The notes beneath the pieces were generated by a model. The model made no database searches, had not been told where the DNA came from, and worked only from the letters and a program-made list of their open reading frames with translations. Below, in pieces: positions 41,956-50,878 of a stretch of DNA of 64,000 nt. The stretch lies in contig JACREY010000007.1 of the NCBI GenBank assembly GCA_016218085.1, positions 1-64,000 on the forward strand, given 5' to 3'. Source of the DNA: Ignavibacteriota bacterium (GTDB taxonomy: Bacteria > Bacteroidota > Ignavibacteria > Tepidaquicellales > Tepidaquicellaceae). The translations under genes and the position numbers were made by a program. How positions within the stretch are numbered: the stretch's first letter is position 1; every line of letters begins with the position of its first letter.

Positions 41956-43281
41956 ATGTATAAAACGGTCTCATTACATACACTGGGATGCAAATTGAAT
42001 TACAGCGAGACATCGAGCATGGCAAAGCAGTTCCAGAATAACGGAATTGAAATAAGGGAATTCGGCGAAAAAACTGATATTTTTGTTCTTAATACATGCA
42101 CTGTAACAAATAATGCTGACAGGGAATGCAAACAGATAATCAGAAGTGTTATCAGAAATAATCCCGACACATATGTTATTGTTACCGGGTGTTATGCACA
42201 GCTACAGCCGGGTGAGATTTCTTCCATCGAAGGCGTTGATTTAATTCTCGGGACGAATGAAAAATTCAAGTTATTCGATTATATTGATAATTTCGAAACC
42301 GAGAGTCTTTCTTGTTTTGGGAAGAAGCAGAAAGCCGATATTTTCGTATCCCCTCTTGACGAGGGTAATTACGTGGGAGAAGCATTTTCATCCGATGTGG
42401 ATTCGCGGACGAGGGCTTTCCTGAAAATTCAGGACGGATGCGATTACAACTGTTCTTTTTGTACAATTCCGCTGGCACGCGGCAGGTCACGGAGTCTTGA
42501 AATCGGCAAGGTGATTGAGAGTGCACAGAAGATAATAGATTCGGGATACAAGGAAATAATCCTGACGGGTGTAAACACAGGTGATTATAATTTTACGGAA
42601 AGCGGCAAGAGATATAAATTAATAGATGTTCTTTACAGGCTGGAAAAGCTTGACATAAAAAGAATAAGGATAAGTTCAATAGAGCCGAACCTTTTATCGG
42701 ATGATATTATTGCTCTTGTAAATTCATCGGACAAATTCTGCAATCATTTTCACATTCCGCTTCAGCACGGAGATGCGGACATACTGAAAATGATGAGACG
42801 CAGGTACAATACAGATTTTTTTCACGACCTGATACATAAGCTCAGCGAAAGAGTTAGTGATGTGGGCATAGGTATAGATGTAATAGTCGGTTTTCCGGGT
42901 GAAACGGAAAAGCATTTTGAAAATACTTATAATTTTTTAAATTCATTACCTATAAGCTATCTGCATGTATTCAGTTATTCCGAGCGGAGGAACACTTTTG
43001 CCGTAACACTGGACGGGAAAGTCGAAGTAAAGGACAGGAAGACAAGAAGCAGTGTATTGCGAAATTTATCCAATAAAAAAAGGCATGAGTTTTACACAAG
43101 TCATACCGGAAAAAAAGCGGAAGTCTTATTTGAAACCGGCAGGGACGGGATGATAGAAGGATGGACAACAAATTACATAAGAGTTAAATCCGAATACAAG
43201 AAAGAATACGAGAACAATATACTGCCTGCAAGGCTTACGGAGGCAAGCGGCAGCAAATTTGTAAAAGGGATTGTAGAATAA
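41956..43281 (+). CDS. mtaB: tRNA t6A37 methylthiotransferase
   Basis: A 441-residue radical-SAM enzyme that adds a methylthio group to t6A at position 37 of ANN-decoding tRNAs. The N-terminal UPF0004 domain carries L-G-C-K-L-N-Y-S-E, N-T-C-T-V-T and T-G-C-Y-A-Q, whose three Cys bind the auxiliary cluster. The radical-SAM motif is C-D-Y-N-C-S-F-C in D-G-C-D-Y-N-C-S-F-C-T-I-P. L-H-V-F-S-Y-S-E-R is typical of MtaB rather than MiaB. It starts a long plus-strand run, and sixA follows after 36 bases. Confidence 0.94.
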   Translation: MYKTVSLHTLGCKLNYSETSSMAKQFQNNGIEIREFGEKTDIFVLNTCTVTNNADRECKQIIRSVIRNNPDTYVIVTGCYAQLQPGEISSIEGVDLILGTNEKFKLFDYIDNFETESLSCFGKKQKADIFVSPLDEGNYVGEAFSSDVDSRTRAFLKIQDGCDYNCSFCTIPLARGRSRSLEIGKVIESAQKIIDSGYKEIILTGVNTGDYNFTESGKRYKLIDVLYRLEKLDIKRIRISSIEPNLLSDDIIALVNSSDKFCNHFHIPLQHGDADILKMMRRRYNTDFFHDLIHKLSERVSDVGIGIDVIVGFPGETEKHFENTYNFLNSLPISYLHVFSYSERRNTFAVTLDGKVEVKDRKTRSSVLRNLSNKKRHEFYTSHTGKKAEVLFETGRDGMIEGWTTNYIRVKSEYKKEYENNILPARLTEASGSKFVKGIVE

Positions 43282-43317
43282 AAAATTATTTTTGAAACAT
43301 AACCAAATATAATAACC

Positions 43318-43809
43318 ATGAAGTTATATTTAATTCGTCATACAGAAGCTATTGATTACGAAACCGAATCTGTCAGAAGTGACGAATACAGGTTCATAAC
43401 TCCCAAGGGGAGGCGCATAGCAATCAATGTTTTTAAAATGCTCAAGGACGAGATGATAGACTTAGAAAAGATATTCACCAGTCCGCTGATTCGCTCGGTT
43501 CAGACTGCTGAATTACTGACTGTAACGGTTAAGTACAAGAATGATGTCGAAATTGCAAACGAACTTACACTCTCATCTTCTCCTGAAAAGATTTTACAGC
43601 TTTTAAAGAGAAATTCGATTTTTAAATCCATTGCGCTTGTAGGGCACGAACCGATGATGAGTACGATTGTAAGAACATTTTCGGACAGAATAGACCCCGA
43701 GTTTAGTTTTAAGAAAGCGGGTGTTTGCTATATAAACATGGATCTCGACAAGGGCAAGGGGAAATTCGAGTGGTACCTGAATCCGAAGACATCGGAATTT
43801 ATAAAATAA
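43318..43809 (+). CDS. sixA: SixA-type phosphohistidine phosphatase
   Basis: A 163-residue histidine phosphatase. It opens K-L-Y-L-I-R-H-T-E-A, the SixA form of R-H-G, followed by I-T-P-K-G-R-R, T-S-P-L-I-R-S-V-Q-T-A-E and L-V-G-H-E-P-M-M-S with the second His. SixA removes phosphate from His in phosphorelay proteins. SixA genes often occur near polyphosphate kinase, and ppk1 lies 3.3 kb downstream in the same run. Confidence 0.88.
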   Translation: MKLYLIRHTEAIDYETESVRSDEYRFITPKGRRIAINVFKMLKDEMIDLEKIFTSPLIRSVQTAELLTVTVKYKNDVEIANELTLSSSPEKILQLLKRNSIFKSIALVGHEPMMSTIVRTFSDRIDPEFSFKKAGVCYINMDLDKGKGKFEWYLNPKTSEFIK

Positions 43810-43845
43810 AACAGGAATATTCAGGGTACCCCTAATAAATATTAT

Positions 43846-44658
43846 ATGTGCAAAGAATTACTGAGAATAGAGAATTTATGCTTTTCGTACGGAGACGGCA
43901 ATTTTGCACTGAAAAATCTAAGTTTAAATGTTCTTAAAAATCAGTTCCTCGCTGTAATAGGGAGGAACGGCTCAGGCAAGTCGACACTTGTAAAGCTGAT
44001 ATCGGGAATATACGGTAATCATGACGGGAATATTTTTCTGAACGGACGGAGCATAGCAGATTATACGAGGAAGGAAATTTCGAAAATACTTAGCTATCTC
44101 CCCCAGTCTTCGCTGAACGGTAGCAACGGGCTGAATGTGTTCGATTTTCTACTTCTGGGCAGATATGCTTATAAAAAATTTTCCGACTTTTCTTTTTCGG
44201 AACATGACAGGAAAGCTGTAGAAGAGAGTGTAGAGGTCACGGGAATCAGGGATTTCCTGGAAAAACCCGTGAATGAATTGTCGGGAGGTGAGAAGCAGAA
44301 AGTACTGGTCACTCTGGCTCTTGTTCAGCTCGATATTAATGCTGATTTATCCGAAAAGATTCTGGTGATAGACGAGCCGCTTACTTTTCTGGATATAAAT
44401 TACCAGTACGAAATTTTTTCCATATTAAGTAAATTACACAGGGAAAAAAGCCTGACTTTGATAGTAGTTACTCACAGTCTGAACCTTGCATTAAAGTACA
44501 CTGACAATACAATGCTGCTGGATAGAGGAGAAGTGGTTTTATTTGATGAAACGAGCAAAGTAATAACTGAAGAAACGGTTAATAAATATTTTAAAGTGAA
44601 ATCTAAAATAGTTTCTTTTGATGACAGGTATCATATTTTAACGAATAACATAAATTAA
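43846..44658 (+). CDS. Orphan ABC transporter ATP-binding protein (FecE/BtuD-like)
   Basis: A 270-residue ATPase with Walker A G-R-N-G-S-G-K-S-T-L, Q loop Y-L-P-Q-S-S, signature L-S-G-G-E-K-Q-K-V, Walker B I-L-V-I-D-E-P and switch His in V-T-H-S-L-N. It most resembles the iron-chelate/vitamin B12 importer group. No permease or binding-protein gene is adjacent, so its partners are elsewhere. It is encoded between sixA and an enoyl-CoA hydratase gene (1-base gap). Confidence 0.85.
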   Translation: MCKELLRIENLCFSYGDGNFALKNLSLNVLKNQFLAVIGRNGSGKSTLVKLISGIYGNHDGNIFLNGRSIADYTRKEISKILSYLPQSSLNGSNGLNVFDFLLLGRYAYKKFSDFSFSEHDRKAVEESVEVTGIRDFLEKPVNELSGGEKQKVLVTLALVQLDINADLSEKILVIDEPLTFLDINYQYEIFSILSKLHREKSLTLIVVTHSLNLALKYTDNTMLLDRGEVVLFDETSKVITEETVNKYFKVKSKIVSFDDRYHILTNNIN

Positions 44659-44659
44659 A

Positions 44660-45430
44660 ATGGATAATAAATTCAACAAGATTCTGATTACGGACCTGGG
44701 AAAAACAAAAAAACTGGTTTTGAACAGGCCTGACAAAAGAAACTCACTTGACGAGGAGATGATTTCCGAAATCTCCTGCGCCATGAATAAATTTTCATCG
44801 GACGAGGAGACCAAATCAATCGTGATTACGGGAGCGGGTGCAAATTTCTGTTCAGGTCTGAATCTTGAATACCTTCATAAGATATCTGAGTACGATGTTC
44901 TTCAGAATAAAAAGGACTCCGATAACTTCAAGAACATGCTTTTATCCATTTACAACTGCAAGAAGCCGACAATAGCGATGGTAAACGGTTACGCCCTTGC
45001 GGGCGGATGCGGAATAGCAAGCGCATGCGATCTTATAGTAGCAGCGGATAAAGCACAATTTGGTTATACTGAAGTAAAGATTGGATTCATTCCTGCAATC
45101 GTGATGGTTTTTCTTCTGAAAAGGGTAACTGAGACCCACGCAAAGGACTTGCTTCTTCTCTCGAAGTTCATCACCGGCAGTGAAGCTTACAAAATAGGAT
45201 TCGTAAATTATGTGGTAGATGAATACATGCTGGAAAGTTACACGGATAAGCTTTGCGAATGCCTGAACGAGCTCCCGTCAAGTTCGGTAATGCTGACCAA
45301 GGAAATGTTTAAAAACGTGGCATCGATGAGTTTTGAATCCGCGCTTGAATATGCAGTTGACATGAATGCGCTAACAAGGATGACGGATGAGTGCAAAAAC
45401 GGGATAAAAAGATTCTTAACGAAAAAATAA
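44660..45430 (+). CDS. Enoyl-CoA hydratase/isomerase family protein
   Basis: A 256-residue crotonase-fold protein. The oxyanion-hole blocks are I-T-G-A-G-A-N-F-C-S-G-L-N-L-E and N-G-Y-A-L-A-G-G-C-G-I-A-S-A-C-D. Glu of the usual hydratase pair is seen in F-G-Y-T-E-V-K-I-G-F, while the partner Glu position in the second block is Gly/Cys, so the reaction (hydratase, isomerase or hydrolase) is undecided. It starts two bases after the ABC ATPase gene stop, hence co-transcribed. Confidence 0.85.
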   Translation: MDNKFNKILITDLGKTKKLVLNRPDKRNSLDEEMISEISCAMNKFSSDEETKSIVITGAGANFCSGLNLEYLHKISEYDVLQNKKDSDNFKNMLLSIYNCKKPTIAMVNGYALAGGCGIASACDLIVAADKAQFGYTEVKIGFIPAIVMVFLLKRVTETHAKDLLLLSKFITGSEAYKIGFVNYVVDEYMLESYTDKLCECLNELPSSSVMLTKEMFKNVASMSFESALEYAVDMNALTRMTDECKNGIKRFLTKK

Positions 45431-45457
45431 AAAATTATTAACCAATAAAAATCAACT

Positions 45458-46525
45458 ATGGCAAACGAAAAAAAGTACAACGAGATTCAATGGCTTGACA
45501 GGAATGAGTCTCAGTATGGTCCTTCACCAAAATGTTTTGAATACTTAAAAAAAGTGACACTTGATGAACTCGGGTGGTATTCACGTGATTTTTCAAGAGG
45601 TGTCAAATCGAGTCTTTCCGAAAAGATTGCCAAGGATTTCAATATTGACGAAAGGCAGATTATTCTTTCATACGGAAGCGAAGATCTTCTTAAGCAAATA
45701 ATACATTATTATTTAGACAGAAAGGAAAAAATATTAATACCAAAGGAAGCCTGGTGGTATTACAAGAAAGTTGCTTACGAGGTAGGAGGATTCAATGTTG
45801 AATACCCGATGTACAAGACGGAAGAAAACGGAGTAGCCACATTTGCTTACGATGTGGACAAGATGATTGAAATCTATGACAGGGAAAGACCGAGGATTGT
45901 GCTTATTGCCTCGCCGAACAACCCAACCGGAAACAGGATTTCCAAGGAAGACCTGAAGAGATTCCTGGATGCCTGCCGCGGGGCGCTTGTAATGATAGAC
46001 GAAGCGTACTGGGGATTCGGTTCAAAGGAAAATGATTACGTAAAACCGTTCATAGATGAATTCCCGAATCTGGTTATCTGCAGAACATTTTCCAAGTATT
46101 TCGCACTTGCAGGCTGCAGAATCGGATACGCATTTGCAGGAAAGAACCTAGAGGAACTGATAAACTATTCAGTCAGATACCTGGGATACAACAGGCTTTC
46201 GGAAAAGCTTGGCGAGATAGCAATGAACGATGAGGAATATTACGAGAGAGTAACAAAGCTTATGCAGGAAGACAAAGATTATTTCTATAAGGAATTCAGC
46301 AAGCTTGACGGATTCACCGCATACAAGTCATATGCAAACTTCATGCTGGTGGACATGCCGAAAGACATAAGGAAGGACCTTAACAAATTCCTGAAGGAAA
46401 GAAACCTGCTTATTAAATTCCTGGACGAAGAGGCATTCAAGACTGAAACAAGGATAACCCTTGGAACAAGGGAGCAGAATTATTACCTGATGGAATCAAT
46501 AAAAGAATTTTTAGGTAAAAAATAA
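45458..46525 (+). CDS. Class I/II PLP-dependent aminotransferase (histidinol-phosphate-like)
   Basis: A 355-residue fold-type I aminotransferase. It has S-Y-G-S-E-D-L-L for phosphate binding, A-S-P-N-N-P-T-G-N-R, M-I-D-E-A-Y-W-G-F and the PLP-Lys in R-T-F-S-K-Y-F-A-L-A-G. It belongs to the HisC/CobD-like group by length and motifs. No other histidine gene is in the window, so hisC is not claimed. It lies 27 bases after the enoyl-CoA hydratase gene. Confidence 0.85.
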   Translation: MANEKKYNEIQWLDRNESQYGPSPKCFEYLKKVTLDELGWYSRDFSRGVKSSLSEKIAKDFNIDERQIILSYGSEDLLKQIIHYYLDRKEKILIPKEAWWYYKKVAYEVGGFNVEYPMYKTEENGVATFAYDVDKMIEIYDRERPRIVLIASPNNPTGNRISKEDLKRFLDACRGALVMIDEAYWGFGSKENDYVKPFIDEFPNLVICRTFSKYFALAGCRIGYAFAGKNLEELINYSVRYLGYNRLSEKLGEIAMNDEEYYERVTKLMQEDKDYFYKEFSKLDGFTAYKSYANFMLVDMPKDIRKDLNKFLKERNLLIKFLDEEAFKTETRITLGTREQNYYLMESIKEFLGKK

Positions 46526-46535
46526 TTTCAATAAA

Positions 46536-47102
46536 ATGGTTCAAAAAGCAAAAAAGGGAAAAAATAATTCAGCGAATTATCTTAAATATATTCTTATTGC
46601 CGTAGTTATTTTAGTTGCTGCATATTTTATTTATGATAATATCGGGAAGAAAAGCGACAACAAGTATGTAGTAAAGACAAATGAAGAGCAGCTTAATAAC
46701 ATAAAGGAGCCCCAGTTTGAAAAGCAGGGAGAACTTGAATTCATAAAAAAGGATAAAAAAACAGTAATAAGTAAAATTGACATTGAAATAGCTGACAATG
46801 ATGCCAAGACCCAGCAGGGTTTAATGTACAGAAAATCGATGGAAGAAAACAGAGGTATGCTATTTATATTTCCGATAGCGCAGGAACATTCATTTTGGAT
46901 GAAGAATACATTTATCTCACTTGATATTATTTTTTCAGACAAAGATAAAAAGATAGTTAAAATCCATAAAAGTACCACACCGCAATCAACAAAGAGCCTT
47001 CCATCAGGAAGCCCGACTTTGTACGTTGTAGAGGTAATTGCAGGATATACGGATAAATACAGAATTGCCGAAGGAGACATGATTAATTTTACCAGGAAGT
47101 AA
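46536..47102 (+). CDS. DUF192 family membrane-anchored protein
   Basis: A 188-residue protein. One N-terminal membrane helix (about residues 16-35) anchors a periplasmic DUF192 domain: V-x-I-A-D-N-D-A-K-T-Q-Q-G-L-M-Y-R, then M-L-F-I-F-P-I, H-S-F-W-M-K-N-T-F-I-S-L-D-I-I-F. The motif block is characteristic, but no activity is established for the family. Its stop lies one base before the ppk1 start (47104), so translation is probably coupled. Confidence 0.88.
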   Translation: MVQKAKKGKNNSANYLKYILIAVVILVAAYFIYDNIGKKSDNKYVVKTNEEQLNNIKEPQFEKQGELEFIKKDKKTVISKIDIEIADNDAKTQQGLMYRKSMEENRGMLFIFPIAQEHSFWMKNTFISLDIIFSDKDKKIVKIHKSTTPQSTKSLPSGSPTLYVVEVIAGYTDKYRIAEGDMINFTRK

Positions 47103-47103
47103 A

Positions 47104-49224
47104 ATGACAGAAGAAATTTTAAAAAAATCGGAGTATTTTTTCAACCGGGAGCTGAGCTGGATAGAATTTAACAGGAAAGTTCTGGAAGAAGCTGCGGACA
47201 AGACAAATCCCCTGCTTGAGCGGCTTAAATTTGCTTCAATTTTCAGCACAAATCTGGATGAATTTTTCATGATTCGCGTATCCGGTCTGAAGAGGCAGGT
47301 TAAGAGCGGCATAAACGAAGAATCATCTGACGGATACACTGCTGCGGACCAGAGGGATGCGATATTCAATCTGCTTTGCCCGATGGTCAGGGAGCAGTAC
47401 AGGATTTTTAACGAAGAGCTTATACCAGGTCTTGCAGAAAACGGAATTCATTTTTATAAATATTCGGACCTGAACGAAAAAGAAAAAGAGAAAATTGAAA
47501 ATTATTTTGACAACGAAATTTTTCCGGTGCTGACTCCAATCGCACTTGATAACGTACACCCATTCCCCAATCTTGTAAACCGGACAATAGCACTGGCAAT
47601 AAAGCTTATTGACCCCGATGCAGAAATTCAGGACGAAAAAATATCGGTACTTCAGGTACCGAATAACTTTCCGAGGTTCCATCAGCTAAAAAAAGATTCG
47701 GAGATAAATTACATTCTTCTCGAGGAAATCATCAAAGCGAATGCTTACAAGCTTTTCCCGGGAATGAAGATAATGGAATCATATGCATTCCGGATAACAA
47801 GGAATGCAGACCTTGAGCTGGAAGAGGAAGAAGCAGACGACCTGCTGACACTGATTGCCGAAGAAGTAAAGAAAAGAAGGCTTGGTATAATTGTAAGGTT
47901 TCAGGTAGAAGATGAAATACCAGACGATATATTCAATTTGCTCGTAAAGGACCTTGCGCTGGACAGCAATGAAATTTACAAAATAAAAGGGCCTCTTAAC
48001 CTCGGTGACCTTATGAACCTGTACAGCATTGACAAAAGGCATTTAAAATACGAAGGGTTTGCACCGAGAATAACATCATCATTCAGGGAAGAGGATAGCA
48101 TATTCAAAGCAATCAGGAAGAAGGATGTATTTGTTCATCATCCGTTTTATTCGTTTTCATCCGTAAGCGAATTTATAGCGCAGGCAGCAGAAGACCCGAA
48201 TGTATTTGCCATCAAGCTAACATTATACAGAACTAGCGGAGACTCCCCCATTATCAAGTCACTGATAGAAGCGGCAGAAAACGGAAAACAGGTAACTGCA
48301 ATAGTCGAACTCAAGGCCAGATTCGATGAGGAAAACAATATCATCTGGGCAAGAGAGCTTGAGAAGGCAGGAGTTCACGTTGTTTACGGTATATCCGGAC
48401 TGAAGACTCACTGTAAAATGGCACTGGTTGTAAGGCGTGAAGACAAAGGAATGAATAGATACCTTCATCTTGGAACCGGAAATTACAATCCGACAACAGC
48501 AAAAATTTATACTGATTTCGGTTTATTCACCTGCGATGAAGATTTCTGCAATGATGCTTCGAACCTATTTAATTACCTCACGGGTTTTTCAAAATTCACA
48601 ACTTACAAAAAGCTGATTGTAGCTCCGTTCTCAATGAGAAAAAGCCTTATAAAGCTAATCGAAGAAGAAATCAGTTATCATCAGGAATTCGGAAACGGAT
48701 ACATACTTGCCAAGATGAATTCACTTGTTGACGACAAAACTATTATGAAGCTGTACAGTGCATCCCAGATGGGTGTGAAGGCAGATTTAATAGTCAGGGG
48801 TATTTGCAGACTGAAGCCACAAGTTCCGGGTTTAAGCGAGAACATTAATGTTTACAGTATAGTAGGCAGATTCCTTGAACACAGCAGGGCATATATGTTC
48901 AACAATAACGGTAAACCCGTTTTATATCTCGGCAGTGCCGACATAATGGAAAGGAATTTTGACAGAAGAATGGAAATATTATTTCCAATAGAAGACAAGA
49001 GTATAAAAGAAGATATTATAGAAATAATTCAGATATACCTTAAAGACAATGTAAAGACAAGAGTTCTTGCAAATGACGGAACATATTACAGAAAGGCCTC
49101 AGGAGAAGAATTGATAAATGCCCAGGAATATCTTGTCTCAAAAGTCAAGAAAAAATCACAAACGGAATTAAAAAAGGAACACAGAAAAAAAGTCAAGAAG
49201 CACAAGCTGAAAAGCATCGGCTGA
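47104..49224 (+). CDS. ppk1: Polyphosphate kinase 1
   Basis: A 706-residue enzyme that builds polyphosphate from ATP. The N domain opens with F-F-N-R-E-L-S-W-I-E-F-N-R-K-V-L. The C1 and C2 catalytic domains hold the phosphorylated His in S-G-L-K-T-H-C-K-M-A-L and the second His in R-Y-L-H-L-G-T-G-N-Y-N. The C-terminus is strongly basic. Length is that of standard PPK1. It is in the same run as sixA, and no exopolyphosphatase is nearby. Confidence 0.96.
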   Translation: MTEEILKKSEYFFNRELSWIEFNRKVLEEAADKTNPLLERLKFASIFSTNLDEFFMIRVSGLKRQVKSGINEESSDGYTAADQRDAIFNLLCPMVREQYRIFNEELIPGLAENGIHFYKYSDLNEKEKEKIENYFDNEIFPVLTPIALDNVHPFPNLVNRTIALAIKLIDPDAEIQDEKISVLQVPNNFPRFHQLKKDSEINYILLEEIIKANAYKLFPGMKIMESYAFRITRNADLELEEEEADDLLTLIAEEVKKRRLGIIVRFQVEDEIPDDIFNLLVKDLALDSNEIYKIKGPLNLGDLMNLYSIDKRHLKYEGFAPRITSSFREEDSIFKAIRKKDVFVHHPFYSFSSVSEFIAQAAEDPNVFAIKLTLYRTSGDSPIIKSLIEAAENGKQVTAIVELKARFDEENNIIWARELEKAGVHVVYGISGLKTHCKMALVVRREDKGMNRYLHLGTGNYNPTTAKIYTDFGLFTCDEDFCNDASNLFNYLTGFSKFTTYKKLIVAPFSMRKSLIKLIEEEISYHQEFGNGYILAKMNSLVDDKTIMKLYSASQMGVKADLIVRGICRLKPQVPGLSENINVYSIVGRFLEHSRAYMFNNNGKPVLYLGSADIMERNFDRRMEILFPIEDKSIKEDIIEIIQIYLKDNVKTRVLANDGTYYRKASGEELINAQEYLVSKVKKKSQTELKKEHRKKVKKHKLKSIG

Positions 49225-49249
49225 CACTGCTGAATAATAAAAGAATAAT

Positions 49250-50113
49250 ATGTCATTATACAACGAATATAAATCATCTTTAAAGAGTTTTGATGTTGAG
49301 GAAATCCTTGACCTGATTATATACAGGCCGATATCATTTCTCTTTGTAAAGCTTATTTACCCGACAAATCTTACTCCTAACCAGATTTCGCTTATTTCCA
49401 TGATATTCGGAATGGCTGTTTTTTTCCTGTTTTTACCGGGCACATATTTTTACATAGTGCTTGGAGGCCTTGCCATTTTTATTTCAAACGTACTTGATTG
49501 TGCAGACGGGCAGCTTGCAAGGCTTAAAAAAAACGGTACAAAGGTCGGCAGGATAATAGACGGATTCATTGATTACATTACAGGCGCTTCGATATTTTTC
49601 GGAATTGGCGCGGCACTTCACCATATAACCGGGAACCCTTGGTATTCCTGGGTACTTGCCGCTGCCGGAGGATTTTCCAGAATTATTCAGAATATGTTTT
49701 TTGATTATTACAGGAACATGTACCTGCAGTATGTATACAATAAAGTGAATGATGTCAACGACGAGATTATTGAATTCACGGAGGAGAAGAAAAGACTGAG
49801 TGAGCTCTCAGGCCAGAAAACCGACAAGATGCTGGTAAATATATACCTTGGCTACTGCAACATACAGAAGAACTCAACGAAGCACACAGAGCTGAATGTA
49901 ACGCCCGAAGAATACAAGAAAAAAAATAAGATTATGCTAAGGTTATGGAGCTGGATTGGCTCAACGACTCATCTAACTCTAACTATTGTATTCTGCTTTT
50001 TGAACAGACTGGATTTATATCTCATTCTCACAATTACTCTGGGCAACCTGATTTTTATCTTACTGCTTCTTTTTCAGAAGAGCATCATTAAAAAGTTATC
50101 ACTAAAACCATAA
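49250..50113 (+). CDS. CDP-alcohol phosphatidyltransferase family protein
   Basis: A 287-residue membrane enzyme. The catalytic motif D-G-x2-A-R-x8-G-x3-D-x3-D is complete in D-G-Q-L-A-R-L-K-K-N-G followed by V-G-R-I-I-D-G-F-I-D. About six helices are predicted, with a charged loop in the middle (about 165-220). The gene is 17 bases before a LicC-like cytidylyltransferase gene, so the alcohol may come from a CDP-activated polyol or choline rather than CDP-diacylglycerol. Related pairs make di-myo-inositol phosphate or inositol phospholipids. Confidence 0.85.
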   Translation: MSLYNEYKSSLKSFDVEEILDLIIYRPISFLFVKLIYPTNLTPNQISLISMIFGMAVFFLFLPGTYFYIVLGGLAIFISNVLDCADGQLARLKKNGTKVGRIIDGFIDYITGASIFFGIGAALHHITGNPWYSWVLAAAGGFSRIIQNMFFDYYRNMYLQYVYNKVNDVNDEIIEFTEEKKRLSELSGQKTDKMLVNIYLGYCNIQKNSTKHTELNVTPEEYKKKNKIMLRLWSWIGSTTHLTLTIVFCFLNRLDLYLILTITLGNLIFILLLLFQKSIIKKLSLKP

Positions 50114-50129
50114 ACAGAATAATATAGAT

Positions 50130-50873
50130 ATGCAAGCTGTAATACTCGCGGCGGGAATCGCAAAAAGGTTAAGACCTCTAACAGATACTACACCAAAATG
50201 CCTGTTGAATGTAGGAGAAACGAACCTGCTTCACCGAACAATAGACAACATAATCGAAAACGGGATTAAGGATTTTGTTTTTGTCACTGGATACAGGGAG
50301 AACATGATCAAGGAATATCTTGAAAGGAATTTTACAGAAATTAACAAAATTATTCTTACCAATCCAGATTACGAAAACAATAATAATTCTTATTCCCTCT
50401 GGATGACAAAGGAATACGTAAAAGGCGAAATGCTTCTTCTGGACAGCGATATTTTGTTTGATAAAGGCATAATAGCCAAGCTGCTTAATTCCGGACACGG
50501 GAACTGCCTTGCAGTAAATTTTACAGAAAAGCTCGATGCCGAGCAGATTAAAGTAATTGTTGATAAGGAGAACAAAATACTTGAAATCGGAAAAGAAATC
50601 AGCATTGAGCAGTCTATTGGAGAATCAATAGGAATTGAAAAATTTTCAATTAATTACCTGATGGAATTATATAACATTTTAGACAGAAAAATCGTAAAAG
50701 AAAATAACGTTAATGAGTTTTATGAGGCTTCGTTCCAGGAAATTATAAACAGGAACGATGCCGGGAACAGCATATATTCGGTAGATGTTTCAGAATATGA
50801 GTGCATGGAGATAGATACAGCGGAAGACTATTATAATGCATGTAATTTGTATAAAAATAAAAAAGGGAATTAA
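50130..50873 (+). CDS. LicC-like CTP-dependent nucleotidyltransferase
   Basis: A 247-residue enzyme with A-V-I-L-A-A-G-I-A-K-R-L-R-P-L-T and T-P-K-C-L-L-N-V at the start. The block N-P-D-Y-E-N-N-N-N-S-Y-S-L is seen in phosphocholine and inositol-1-phosphate cytidylyltransferases. Metal-binding Asp lies in L-L-D-S-D-I-L-F, and a second in M-E-I-D-T-A-E-D. It probably makes the CDP-alcohol used by the upstream CDP-alcohol transferase. The headgroup (choline, inositol, glycerol) is unknown. Confidence 0.82.
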   Translation: MQAVILAAGIAKRLRPLTDTTPKCLLNVGETNLLHRTIDNIIENGIKDFVFVTGYRENMIKEYLERNFTEINKIILTNPDYENNNNSYSLWMTKEYVKGEMLLLDSDILFDKGIIAKLLNSGHGNCLAVNFTEKLDAEQIKVIVDKENKILEIGKEISIEQSIGESIGIEKFSINYLMELYNILDRKIVKENNVNEFYEASFQEIINRNDAGNSIYSVDVSEYECMEIDTAEDYYNACNLYKNKKGN

Positions 50874-50878
50874 GAAAA

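Noticed and set aside
42472-42490. TGGCACG inside mtaB as a sigma-54 promoter
   Set aside because: No TTGC follows at the needed distance, and it lies within a conserved coding region.
43846-44658. ABC ATPase as the missing partner of the 54-57 kb permeases
   Set aside because: It belongs to the importer-type FecE/BtuD group, lies 10 kb away on the other strand, and its family does not pair with ABC-2 permeases.
45458-46525. Naming the aminotransferase hisC
   Set aside because: Motifs fit several aminotransferases and no histidine gene is nearby, so only the family was stated.
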